64,000 bases of DNA, taken from positions 1 to 64,000 of the forward strand of contig JAFYYG010000042.1 in assembly GCA_017557625.1 (NCBI GenBank). The letters are read 5' to 3'. Both the position numbers and the translations under genes were made by a program. This DNA is from Muribaculaceae bacterium. Its GTDB lineage: Bacteria > Bacteroidota > Bacteroidia > Bacteroidales > Muribaculaceae. Below the pieces are notes generated by a model. That model worked only from the letters and a program-made list of their open reading frames with translations. It ran no database searches and was not told the DNA's origin. Of this stretch, positions 1-7,910 are shown in pieces; positions within the stretch are counted from its first letter, which is position 1; the number at the start of each line of letters is the position of its first letter.

Positions 1-20
1 CACTGATTGGCGATGAAGTT

Positions 21-137
21 CGCCTTCGGCGCACCATTCATTTGATGATATGTGGACCAAGCTGCGAACCTCTGCGAGGTTCTTGCATGGTCTTACAGAC
101 AAATTGCATCTTCGATGCACTCTGCGTCTTCGACGCA
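21..137. repeat. Cluster of TTC/TGC triloop mini-hairpins
   Basis: Four short palindromes sit within 120 bp. They are CGCC-TTC-GGCG (21-31), GAACCTC-TGC-GAGGTTC (66-82), TGCATC-TTC-GATGCA (105-119) and TGCGTC-TTC-GACGCA (123-137). A fifth, CAAGTC-TTC-GACTTG, lies at 403-417. Arms differ in sequence but the TTC loop (GAA on the other strand) is kept. This implies selection on, or spread of, the folded shape. No function is known to me. Confidence 0.75.
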
Positions 138-338
138 ATAGCATAACCACCTGTTTAACAATTTGTTAATATTTAAAGATGACCAATGATATAATTCGTT
201 TTTTCCACATAAAATACTCTAAATAACGGCATGGGACACGCCATTTTGCAAATCCAACAAGCTATTTCGCTGATTATCAATACACATTTTTTTTAAAATC
301 AAAGACCGCGGAAAACAGGAAAAAACAACTGATTTTTA

Positions 339-378
339 GATAAAATGCTCACGCTTGCAAGGCATTGAGCATTTTATC
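339..378. repeat. 13-bp perfect inverted repeat
   Basis: GATAAAATGCTCA (339-351) pairs exactly with TGAGCATTTTATC (366-378) across a 14-nt loop. The core ATAAAATGCTCACGCT recurs, inverted, near 22074-22088, so this is a dispersed element. The 13-mer AAACACATTGTGC just after it (380-392) recurs at 39035-39047. Confidence 0.8.
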
Positions 379-453
379 AAAACACATTGTGCCGCACATG
401 GTCAAGTCTTCGACTTGTCTTGCCCCCACCTTTATGCGACTGAACCAAAAAAA

Positions 454-655
454 TCACGATTTTGGCAAGATATAAATTCGATAGCCTGCCAAAACTTGAA
501 AAAAATCACGATTTTGGCAAGATATAAATTCGATAGCCTGCCAAAACTTGAAAAAAAACACGATTTTGGCAGGAAATAATTCCGATAGCTTGCCAAAATC
601 AAAAAAAATATCTAATTTTGGCACGAAATAAAAAACTAAGGCATTATGAATAATA
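454..655. repeat. 52-bp tandem repeat with internal palindrome, 4 copies
   Basis: Exact 52-nt periodicity: the TTTGGC core falls at 461, 513, 565 and 617. Copies 1 and 2 are nearly identical, copy 3 is slightly diverged and copy 4 is degenerate. In copies 1-3 TTTTGGCA faces TGCCAAAA about 25 nt later, giving a hairpin or dyad operator. The ATPase start codon (646) lies inside the last unit, so the array could act as leader or operator. It has no unique spacers, so it is not a CRISPR array. Confidence 0.85.
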
Positions 656-2064
656 TTATCGGTCGCAAATCGGAGCAAGAAATACTAAGAAGCTGCATGA
701 CATCCAAGAAGTCGGAATTCATCGTGCTATATGGCCGTCGCCGTGTAGGTAAGACTTTTTTAATCAAGGAATTCTTCAATGGCACTTTCGATTTCTCTTT
801 CGTTGGAACCCGCTCTCTGAACCGCCAACAACAGCTCACCAATTTCTCTAACGCATTGAAAAGGCATTCCAAGTCGGAATATGCGCCAGCATTAGGCAAC
901 TGGTTTGATGCCTTCGACAAACTCACCTACCTCCTTGAAAACATCAAGCATCGAGGCAAAAAGGTGATTTTCATCGACGAGATGCCATGGATAGAGACAC
1001 CAAAATCAGATTTCGTCCTGGCATTGGAACACTTCTGGAACAGTTGGGCAAACCTAAGGAACGACATTGTGTTCATTGCTTGTGGTTCGGCGACATCATG
1101 GATTGTTGAAAAAATATTCCACAATAAAGGCGGGCTTTTCAACCGCGCCACACGACACCTCTATCTTGAGCCATTTAAACTTAAGGAAGTGGAAGATTAT
1201 TTAATACACGAGGGGTTCAACTGGGACCGTTACCAAATAGCCCAATGCTACATGGCAATTGGTGGAATACCGTTTTATCTGACGCTACTGAACAACAAAC
1301 TTAGCCTGGCACAAAACATTGACGCACTTTTTTTCTCGGGTGACAACTCTCCGTTAAAGACTGAATATCAAGAACTTTTTAGTGCTTTGTTTAATAATCC
1401 AGAAAAGTATATAGAGATAACAAAAACTCTCGCTGAGCACCGCGAGGGCATGACCCGAAATCAAATATCTGAACTATGCAACACAAGCGGAGCAGGGCTA
1501 ACCAAAGTGCTCAGAGACTTGGAGCGCTGTGACTTCATCTTCAGCTACTCACGATATGGCAACAAGACCAACAGTCTGATTTACAGAATAAAAGATTTCT
1601 ACACCTTATTCTACTATAAGTTCGTGGATAAGCTAAAGACCAACGACAAACACAACTGGTCACACTTGCAAACCTTGCCACAGGTGAAGAGTTGGCAGGG
1701 TTTCAGTTTTGAGCTGCTTTGTCTGCTTCATCTTGAGGAGATAAAGAACGCGTTGGGCATCAACGTAATGCTTAACAGTGCCAGCTCATGGCGCTCAAAA
1801 GATAGCGAGACCGGCACACAAATCGACCTCGTAATTGACCGTGCTGACCGCGTCACAAACATTTGCGAAATCAAGTTCTCGACCAATGTTTTCGCTATCG
1901 ACAAAGCTTACGAACAGAAACTGCGAGAACGTATGGCAATCTTCGCCGCCGAAACAAAAACACGCCACTCAACAGTCCTGACCATGATAACCACCTTTGG
2001 TGTCATGAGCAACAAACATTCAGGCGTCGTCAACAGTCAAGTATTACTTGACGATTTGTTTTAA
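646..2064 (+). CDS. ATPase_2-family ATP-binding protein with C-terminal DUF234/nuclease-like domain
   Basis: The 472-residue protein begins with a P-loop, YGRRRVGKTFLI (about 28-39), followed by a Walker B-like VIFIDEMPW near 107-115 and a sensor region FIACGS. This order fits the archaeal-type ATPase_2 (STAND/AAA+) family. The middle has winged-helix character (MTRNQISELCNTSGAGLTKVLRDL). The C terminus carries D-x-V with EIKFS, the PD-(D/E)xK-like signature of DUF234. The family is common in Bacteroidetes and archaea and its role is unclear; a mobile or defence role has been suggested. It stands alone behind the 52-bp array, with a strong inverted repeat right after its stop. Confidence 0.85.
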   Translation: MNNIIGRKSEQEILRSCMTSKKSEFIVLYGRRRVGKTFLIKEFFNGTFDFSFVGTRSLNRQQQLTNFSNALKRHSKSEYAPALGNWFDAFDKLTYLLENIKHRGKKVIFIDEMPWIETPKSDFVLALEHFWNSWANLRNDIVFIACGSATSWIVEKIFHNKGGLFNRATRHLYLEPFKLKEVEDYLIHEGFNWDRYQIAQCYMAIGGIPFYLTLLNNKLSLAQNIDALFFSGDNSPLKTEYQELFSALFNNPEKYIEITKTLAEHREGMTRNQISELCNTSGAGLTKVLRDLERCDFIFSYSRYGNKTNSLIYRIKDFYTLFYYKFVDKLKTNDKHNWSHLQTLPQVKSWQGFSFELLCLLHLEEIKNALGINVMLNSASSWRSKDSETGTQIDLVIDRADRVTNICEIKFSTNVFAIDKAYEQKLRERMAIFAAETKTRHSTVLTMITTFGVMSNKHSGVVNSQVLLDDLF

Positions 2065-2071
2065 ACATAGA

Positions 2072-2119
2072 GAGGGTGTGTCAAAAATAAAAAACAACTG
2101 ATTTGTTTTACACACCCTC
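2072..2119. repeat. Inverted-repeat element / likely bidirectional terminator
   Basis: GAGGGTGTGT (2072-2081) pairs exactly with ACACACCCTC (2110-2119). The ends resemble transposon-type terminal repeats and match the ends of the element at 61818-61981. AAAAACAACTGAT lies inside. It sits between two converging genes, so it may now serve as their terminator. Confidence 0.7.
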
Positions 2120-2151
2120 ATAAATCTTTTAGTCTGAGAGCATGAAATATA

Positions 2152-3141
2152 TTACATCGCTAGACGCAAGCCGATGTCTGAGAATATGCCTGTTGGGCTC
2201 CAACCGTCGCGGCATGACACACGGCAAGCATTGGCTTCACGTGCAAAACTGCCACCACGCAGCACTCGTCTTGATCCCGATTCAGGTCCCGTGGGATTGA
2301 CTTGTGCCTCACTGCTGTAGCCGCTTACATACCAATCGCTGCACCACTCAAGCACGTTTCCGCTCATGTCATAGATGCCAAGCTCGTTGGGTTGCCTAGA
2401 AGCGACTGGCTGTGTGCCATAGCCAGCAGTGCCGCTTGAATGAGACGGAATGTTACCCCAGTACAACGCCACGTCATTAATATCGTTACTCCCGCTGTAC
2501 TTGTAACCTTGACTCTTGTTGCCTCCACGTGCAGCATACTCCCACTCGGCCTCGGTGAGAAGACGGAAATTCTTACCTGTCAACTGGTTGAGTGTGGCAA
2601 TAAACTGCTGGCAATCATTCCAAGTAACCTTTTCCACCGGGCGCTGTAAATTAACCCCATAAGAATATCCATTAAACGCGCTCGGATTACTTCCCATCAC
2701 AGCCTGCCACAATTCCTGAGTCACCTCAGTTTGCCCTATAGTGAAACTGCTGAGCGTCACTTGATGCGCAGGAAGTTCACTGTTATAGACATCATTGCCC
2801 TGCTCGGCTGTGCCGCCCATTGTGAACGTGCCACCTTCCACATTTACCATCTTGAACGTCACACCGTTTACAGTGTATTCCGTAATTTGTGGTTCCTCTG
2901 ACGACACATTACCGAGAAGGATATCATAGACATAGGTGATATCGTAGCTGGTGATATTACCATCACCGTCCACATCCCCATTAACAAAATGACTAGTGTC
3001 GTTATTAAGCATATAGTCATAGAGAGCCGTAACATCAGCGGCAGTAACATTGCCATCACCGTTAACATCGCCCTTGACAACTGCGTTAGCTGCAACATTG
3101 CATGCTGCAATCGCTAATAGGAAAAGTAATATCTTTTTCAT
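2152..3141 (-). CDS. Secreted FGE-sulfatase-fold (SUMF1-like) protein with two dockerin-like repeats
   Basis: The 329-residue protein has a signal peptide (residues 1-20, hydrophobic LLFLLAIAACNVAANA). Two Ca-binding dockerin-like loops follow (GDVNGDGNVTAADV and GDVDGDGNITSYDI, about 24-80). An FGE-sulfatase/C-lectin fold runs from about 100 to the end, with GGTFTMGG, TEVTQELW, RLLTEAEWEYAARGG, GNVLEWCSDWY and RVLRGGSF. Known FGE enzymes use a closely spaced Cys pair near the C terminus. Here the tail reads ACRVSC, so a pair exists but one residue tighter than I recall for human SUMF1, and formylglycine activity is doubtful. A ligand-binding or surface role is more likely. Paralogs lie at 27771-28712 and in the kinase fusion at 48495. 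Confidence 0.88.
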   Translation of the reverse strand: MKKILLFLLAIAACNVAANAVVKGDVNGDGNVTAADVTALYDYMLNNDTSHFVNGDVDGDGNITSYDITYVYDILLGNVSSEEPQITEYTVNGVTFKMVNVEGGTFTMGGTAEQGNDVYNSELPAHQVTLSSFTIGQTEVTQELWQAVMGSNPSAFNGYSYGVNLQRPVEKVTWNDCQQFIATLNQLTGKNFRLLTEAEWEYAARGGNKSQGYKYSGSNDINDVALYWGNIPSHSSGTAGYGTQPVASRQPNELGIYDMSGNVLEWCSDWYVSGYSSEAQVNPTGPESGSRRVLRGGSFAREANACRVSCRDGWSPTGIFSDIGLRLAM

Positions 3142-3185
3142 AATGTATTTGTTTCAGTTAATTAGAATCCAATTTTCCTTGGTCA

Positions 3186-3213
3186 CAAAATTATAATAAT
3201 ATTATTTAAGCAA
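3186..3213 (-). promoter_or_regulatory. Bacteroidetes-type promoter for the FGE/dockerin gene
   Basis: On the minus strand TTG (3213-3211) is followed, after 17 nt, by TAATTTTG (3193-3186). This matches the known Bacteroidetes sigma consensus TTG-N17-23-TAnnTTTG. A second TTG gives spacing 20. The expected start site is about 45 nt upstream of the ATG. Confidence 0.7.
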
Positions 3214-3290
3214 CAAATAATTCCAAGAGAAAAACTATATTTTTTATAGGCAGGACTTTTGTTACTTACTATTACCCTGGAATCACTTTT

Positions 3291-4640
3291 TTAAATAAAT
3301 ATCAATGCTGCAAGCGCTATTACGGTTATGGCGGTCACGCCCATGATAAGAGTCATCAGGGTAAAGGAGCGGTAACCGTCGGTGGCGCGGATGCCGCCGA
3401 AGCCAGTCACAACCCAGAAGTAGCTATCATTGGCGTGCGACACAGTCATAGCTCCTGCGCCGATTGCCATCACCACGAGGGTGGCGGCAAGGGGTGTGGT
3501 GAAGCCGAGGGCGTGCATCATTGAGCCCGCATCGCTGAAGATCCCCATCAAACTCGCTGTGGTGGTAATCGCCACAGTAGAAGACCCTTGCGCCGACTTA
3601 AGAATGGCGGCGATAATGAAGGGGAAGATTACTCCAAGAACCGAGAGCGAACCAGCATATTGCTTAATGATTTCCACAAATCCGCTCTCCATTATCACCG
3701 CTCCCAGCACACTGCCGGCGGCGGTGATGAAGATGATGGGGCCGGCGGTCATGAGCGAGTCGTTGATGATGCCGTATGAGTCTTTAAGCAACCTACGCTT
3801 GGCAAGCAGCGGCAGGCAGCACAGGAACGCCACCATCAGAGCTATGACGGGTTTGCCCAAGAAGGCAAAAACTGTCGCGAGCCACTCGGGCATCTTCACC
3901 AACGATGCCACACTGCCCATTGCCATAAGCACCACAGGCACGATGATGGGGAGGAAAGAAAGCGTTGCCGAGGGAGCGTTTTTAGGATTTTCGGCTTTTT
4001 TATCCTCATCGAGTTCTATACCCACTGTCGTTATTTTCTTACCTATCTTCCCAGCGAAGAAATAGGCAGGCACAAGCGAGATGAGCGAGATTACCACACC
4101 CACGGCGATAACCATAAGCAGACTGTCGTCAAGCCCCATCATGCCAGCTGCGGCAACGGGACCTGGTGTGGGCGGGATGAAGACGTGCGAGGCAAAGAGT
4201 CCAGCTCCCAATGCGAGCATGAGGCTCGCCTGAGGATGGGCAGTGCGACGCGCCAATGATTTGCCGATTGGACTCACAAGCACAAATCCGCTGTCGCAGA
4301 ACACGGGTATCGACACTATCCAGCCAATGAGCATCATTGCCAGGCGCGGAAAGCGCTGACCCACTACCCTCTCCACGGCTCTTGCCATCGACAACGCGGC
4401 ACCCGTCTTTTCAAGCACTGTGCCAATGATAGTGCCAAAGATTATCACCAATCCTATACCAGTGAAAATGCTTGAGAAACCTTTGCCAATAGTATCTGGA
4501 ATAGACTTCAGCGGCACACCGAGCACCACCGCCAGCAGCAACGCCGTGGCGATAATTGCAAGGAAAGGATGAACTTTCCACCTTGCGATGGCTACCACCA
4601 TAATCAGAATGGCTATGACGAAAATGAATATTGAGGACAT
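3291..4640 (-). CDS. GntP-family gluconate-type permease
   Basis: The 449-residue protein is strongly hydrophobic with about 12 membrane segments. It opens with the GntP-like pattern IARWKVHPFLAIIATALLL. Family hallmarks include the IGKGFSSIFTGIGLVIIFGTIIG stretch (split here by hydrophobic runs), PVFCDSGFVLVSPI, FIPPTPGPVAAA and ANDSYFWVVTGF. Members import gluconate or related sugar acids with protons. It is not next to a sugar-acid kinase, so the substrate cannot be set by context. It is followed leftward by the FGE gene 149 nt away. Confidence 0.88.
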   Translation of the reverse strand: MSSIFIFVIAILIMVVAIARWKVHPFLAIIATALLLAVVLGVPLKSIPDTIGKGFSSIFTGIGLVIIFGTIIGTVLEKTGAALSMARAVERVVGQRFPRLAMMLIGWIVSIPVFCDSGFVLVSPIGKSLARRTAHPQASLMLALGAGLFASHVFIPPTPGPVAAAGMMGLDDSLLMVIAVGVVISLISLVPAYFFAGKIGKKITTVGIELDEDKKAENPKNAPSATLSFLPIIVPVVLMAMGSVASLVKMPEWLATVFAFLGKPVIALMVAFLCCLPLLAKRRLLKDSYGIINDSLMTAGPIIFITAAGSVLGAVIMESGFVEIIKQYAGSLSVLGVIFPFIIAAILKSAQGSSTVAITTTASLMGIFSDAGSMMHALGFTTPLAATLVVMAIGAGAMTVSHANDSYFWVVTGFGGIRATDGYRSFTLMTLIMGVTAITVIALAALIFI

Positions 4641-4679
4641 GTGAGTTTTGAGTTATGAGTTGTGAGTTGTTCTAGAATT

Positions 4680-4711
4680 AATTGTGGGACGTGATTTCAC
4701 ATCCCACAATT
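4680..4711 (-). terminator. Hairpin after the M6 protease gene
   Basis: AATTGTGGGA (4680-4689) pairs with TCCCACAATT (4702-4711), with a smaller GTGA-TT-TCAC stem inside. It lies about 20 nt past the protease stop codon on the minus strand, and an AT-rich but not uridine-pure tail follows. Confidence 0.65.
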
Positions 4712-4731
4712 GCTATAAAAACCAATAAAGC

Positions 4732-7530
4732 TTATTTCACTACCACTTTCTTTCCGCCGATGAGGTAGATACCTGGACGGAGGCCGTAGGTGGCAATATT
4801 TTCGTTCACGCCTTGCCTGATAAGCTGGCCCTGCATGTTATAGACGTTGACAACAGCGTTGCCGTCATCCACATTCAGTGACTCAACGGCTGTAACAGTC
4901 GATGTCGAGAGTGCATTGACGATATAGTTCTGGAATGGATAGTCATAGCTCATAAGCATCGGGGCGGCACTACTCCATGGCTCCTTGATTTGCACTACAC
5001 CAAACACATTATAATATGTGCCATCGACTGGCGTCCAACTTGACATCCACGAACTGTTGAGCGTCACGCTCTGGCCTTGTGGATAGGTAGAGTAAGCGCG
5101 CAAAGCGTTGTCGTTAGCATTATAGTAACCGCCCACATAAATCACCTCGTTAACCTTTGGAGCGAAAGGCTCGGCAAGGTTATAAGTCTCTGGTGTCACT
5201 ACAAATTCGTAGGATGCCGCCTCTGGAGCCTGGTTAAGGGTGAGAGTTGGTATGAACTCCTTGCCGGTGAAGATGCCCTTGAGGGTACCGGCTGCTACAG
5301 TGTTCATCGCAGCCAGAGCATTGTAGTAGCTGCCTGCATCCACCTTAATCCAGTTGTCGTAGCCATCGCTGAGGAACGCCAAGCCATCGCTTGGAACCAC
5401 TTCAACCACCGAGAGGTCATCGGCGATAACATATTCGTTGCCGTTCACACCTTCGCTCAACACTGTAGCCAGCGGAGTGCCAACATAAGGGATCTCATCG
5501 GTGTAATGGATAGTGAAGTTATCGATATATGCCTTATAGGACGTAGCGCCTGCACTCATGCTGATGCGGTAACGAGCAGGCTCTGTCATGTCGAAGGTAT
5601 ATTGCAAAGTGGCAGAAGAGTTTGCCCCCACTGTCGAAGTGGTCTCGCCGTCGCTGTTTGCAACGGCATTCCATGATACACCTTTGTCGGTAGAATAGTA
5701 TAGGATGAACTTAGCAGCAGTAGTCGAAGCGTTGTATGCGTCAAAAGTAACCATGTAGCTCACATAGCGCACGTCCTCAGTCATGGTGAGCGACGACGGC
5801 TTCTTCATCACTGCGGCATGCTCTCCGTCGCAATAGTCGCTGCCAGGTGCGGTGACATAGCAGTTGACAAATTTCCACTTAGAGTAAACACCTTGTACAT
5901 CATCGGCTGGAGGCGCAGTTACCACAGCCATTTCCTCAAAGTCTTCGACAACGCTATGCAGCGAGTTGTCATCACCAATGTTGAAAGTGATGACACCGTT
6001 ATTCTCTTGAATGCTGGTGATATTATATTGGCAAGGATTGCCATTCCATGTCAAGAGGCTTGGAGTGGTGGTGTTAGTAATCAAATTAGCACCTGCGGGG
6101 AAAGCGTCGCTCGCCTGCTCGGTTCCAGTACCATTTCCAGCGCGCAACAGCACATAATAGTTGTGGCTTGGGTCACAGTTCAAATCGTTGCTATACCACA
6201 CCGAGGTGTTAGTAGAATCAACACGGCATATTATCATACCGTGACCAGGTGCGTAGGTGTCCCACTTTGTATTCTGACGGTTCTCGAGATAGAATTTCAC
6301 ATTGGCCTCAGAACTGTTGATGATATAACCCTCACCAGTAGAGCCAATCTGATTTAGTGAATAGGTGCCAGTATTCTTGATGACCTGCGCGTTGGCGAAG
6401 CCTAAAGAGTAACGGTCATAAAGGCTATAGGCCACTGGAGTGCGGGAGTTGTTCTGGTAACCTCCGCCAGCCATGATGTCCCAATCGCCTGGGTGCTGAC
6501 TCTGACCACCGCTGCCCTCATAGTCGGTATCATAAAGGTCGGGCAAGCCCAGCACGTGGCTGAACTCATGACAGATGGTGCCTATGCCGTCAAGAACGCC
6601 ATAATATACGGGATAAACAAACTCGGTGGAGCAGGCGTAAGAGCGAGCGCGCTTGCCGTCGAGAACTACATTCTCCCAATAGAGATCGCTCGCGTGTGGC
6701 CACAGGTGAGTGGTGGAGCCGTCGCTGTTTGCACCGCTGCCAGCACCAATGAAGTATATCATGTCGATATTGCCATCGTTGTCGGTGTCATACTGAGCAA
6801 AATTAACTTGCGAGTTAATCTGATTAAGAGCGGCAGCCCAAATTTCACCAGTATTGTTCCACTTTTGATGGTCATCGACTGAGTAGTTGGCCAATGTAAC
6901 AGGACCATACACGTCGAAAGTGGGGCTGAAACGCCCCTGGCTGTTGTCGGTGAAATAGTCGCGGATGCTACCGGTGCAGGCGCCGTAAGTGTTTGGGGTG
7001 CCATCCTCGTTAGTGAAACCAGTGTAATTTACCTCGTTGACCATACGGTCGTAAAAATTCTGCATATCGCTGCGAGAGAATTGGCAGTCGTAATAGTCCA
7101 CAAGAATGATAAGTCCACGGAAATTGTTGTAGTCGTAGGCTTTAGTACCATTTGCCTTAGTATTGGCATCAATTGAAGCACGTTTCTGCTTACCATTGCG
7201 GGCATCGACTTTGCTGAAAATGCCCTTCTCAAGGGTGTTCACAAACTGCGCCTCGCTTGCCGAGCGTTCAGCCTCGTTGTGGGCAATCACTTTGCTTGGA
7301 ACGAGGTCATCGTTCTCACTAAGGGCATAGACAAAATACCCTGCCTCGTTGCGCACAATGGTATAGCCATCGACTGTGGTCTGATAGTTAAAGAACTCAT
7401 CGCCAACGATTTTTATCGTCAACTGTGAGCCATCAGGCTGAGTGACCTGAATGGGAGTTGGGATAGCCGGCACCGCAAGCGCAGCAAACGCCAAAAGCGC
7501 ACAAGCCATAAAAGTAAAGATTTTTTTCAT
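4732..7530 (-). CDS. Secreted M6-family metalloprotease with type IX sorting domain
   Basis: The 932-residue protein has an N-terminal signal peptide (MKKIFTFMACALLAFAALAV). The catalytic zinc motif HEFSHVLGLPD spans residues 321-331 and fits the M6 (immune inhibitor A) pattern HExxHxxGxxD. A jelly-roll-like region rich in YYSTDKGVSWNAV lies around 600-680, followed by beta-rich repeats. The C terminus (VNVYNMQGQLIRQG ... LRPGIYLIGGKKVVVK) is a type A Por secretion sorting domain. It should cross the outer membrane by T9SS, which needs PorV, encoded at 37628-38818. Family members degrade host or dietary proteins; the actual substrate is unknown. Confidence 0.93.
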   Translation of the reverse strand: MKKIFTFMACALLAFAALAVPAIPTPIQVTQPDGSQLTIKIVGDEFFNYQTTVDGYTIVRNEAGYFVYALSENDDLVPSKVIAHNEAERSASEAQFVNTLEKGIFSKVDARNGKQKRASIDANTKANGTKAYDYNNFRGLIILVDYYDCQFSRSDMQNFYDRMVNEVNYTGFTNEDGTPNTYGACTGSIRDYFTDNSQGRFSPTFDVYGPVTLANYSVDDHQKWNNTGEIWAAALNQINSQVNFAQYDTDNDGNIDMIYFIGAGSGANSDGSTTHLWPHASDLYWENVVLDGKRARSYACSTEFVYPVYYGVLDGIGTICHEFSHVLGLPDLYDTDYEGSGGQSQHPGDWDIMAGGGYQNNSRTPVAYSLYDRYSLGFANAQVIKNTGTYSLNQIGSTGEGYIINSSEANVKFYLENRQNTKWDTYAPGHGMIICRVDSTNTSVWYSNDLNCDPSHNYYVLLRAGNGTGTEQASDAFPAGANLITNTTTPSLLTWNGNPCQYNITSIQENNGVITFNIGDDNSLHSVVEDFEEMAVVTAPPADDVQGVYSKWKFVNCYVTAPGSDYCDGEHAAVMKKPSSLTMTEDVRYVSYMVTFDAYNASTTAAKFILYYSTDKGVSWNAVANSDGETTSTVGANSSATLQYTFDMTEPARYRISMSAGATSYKAYIDNFTIHYTDEIPYVGTPLATVLSEGVNGNEYVIADDLSVVEVVPSDGLAFLSDGYDNWIKVDAGSYYNALAAMNTVAAGTLKGIFTGKEFIPTLTLNQAPEAASYEFVVTPETYNLAEPFAPKVNEVIYVGGYYNANDNALRAYSTYPQGQSVTLNSSWMSSWTPVDGTYYNVFGVVQIKEPWSSAAPMLMSYDYPFQNYIVNALSTSTVTAVESLNVDDGNAVVNVYNMQGQLIRQGVNENIATYGLRPGIYLIGGKKVVVK

Positions 7531-7594
7531 GATTTTGAGTTATTTAATTGTGTATTTTATTTGTATGCTATTTTGGCATTTTGTCAACAACTTG

Positions 7595-7626
7595 CAAAGT
7601 TAAACGAAAATTTTGGTTTTATGCAA
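7595..7626 (-). promoter_or_regulatory. Promoter for the M6 protease gene
   Basis: Minus strand: TTG (7626-7624), 21-nt spacer, TAACTTTG (7602-7595). It predicts a leader of about 58 nt. Confidence 0.72.
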
Positions 7627-7829
7627 TCTTTAAATAGTTTTTTCTTGAAAAGAGACTTTTTCTGAGTTTTTTCCGAGGCTGACGCTCGCAATACACCAAT
7701 AACACACTCACCATGCAAAAAAACTGGAAACTTTTTTATATCGTTGGCATTCGTGCCATTTCACCGATTTCACCGATTGCAAGAATCTCTTTGGAAAAAA
7801 CTGAAAACTGAAAACTGAAAACTTTTTTG

Positions 7830-7837
7830 TACCTTTG
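7830..7837 (+). promoter_or_regulatory. -7 box TACCTTTG of glnS
   Basis: TACCTTTG at 7830-7837 is a perfect TAnnTTTG box, but no TTG lies at the usual spacing. It overlaps the alternative TTG codon at 7827. That rules out starting translation there and supports the ATG at 7911. Confidence 0.6.
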
Positions 7838-7910
7838 TCGTTTGAAAAATGCCCGATGTGGTATTTTTAACTCTAAATCTTTGAATAACATATTTATATC
7901 TCAATCTATT

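Larger units (their letters stand above)
1..645. other. Gene-free hairpin-rich region
   Basis: I find no credible gene here; the open frames are short and run through repeats. The region holds odd palindromes with 3-nt loops at 21-31, 66-82, 105-119, 123-137 and 403-417. It also holds a 13-bp perfect inverted repeat at 339-378 and a four-copy 52-bp tandem repeat from about 454 to the ATPase start. An AAAAACAACTGAT word near 321-333 recurs in other gaps at about 2090, 22156 and 38894. Confidence 0.7.
7531..7910. other. Divergent promoter region, M6 protease / glnS
   Basis: It holds promoters for both flanking genes (7595-7626 minus; 7830-7837 plus). A short CTGAAAA tandem array lies at about 7800-7820. 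The leader word AAAAATGCCCGATGT (7845-7859) recurs exactly at about 11086-11100. I see no gene here. Confidence 0.65.

Noticed and set aside
454-655. CRISPR array
   Set aside because: Units are contiguous with no unique spacers and no cas gene is nearby.
355-678. Two 74-codon frames in the 52-bp repeats
   Set aside because: They translate the repeats on both strands (QNLKKITILARYKFDSL type) and have no independent support.
2152-3141. True formylglycine-generating enzyme
   Set aside because: Cys spacing differs from catalytic members, no sulfatase gene is nearby, and dockerin modules point to a surface protein.
7827-7910. N-terminal extension of glnS from TTG 7827
   Set aside because: The codon overlaps the -7 promoter box and the extra residues do not match the family.
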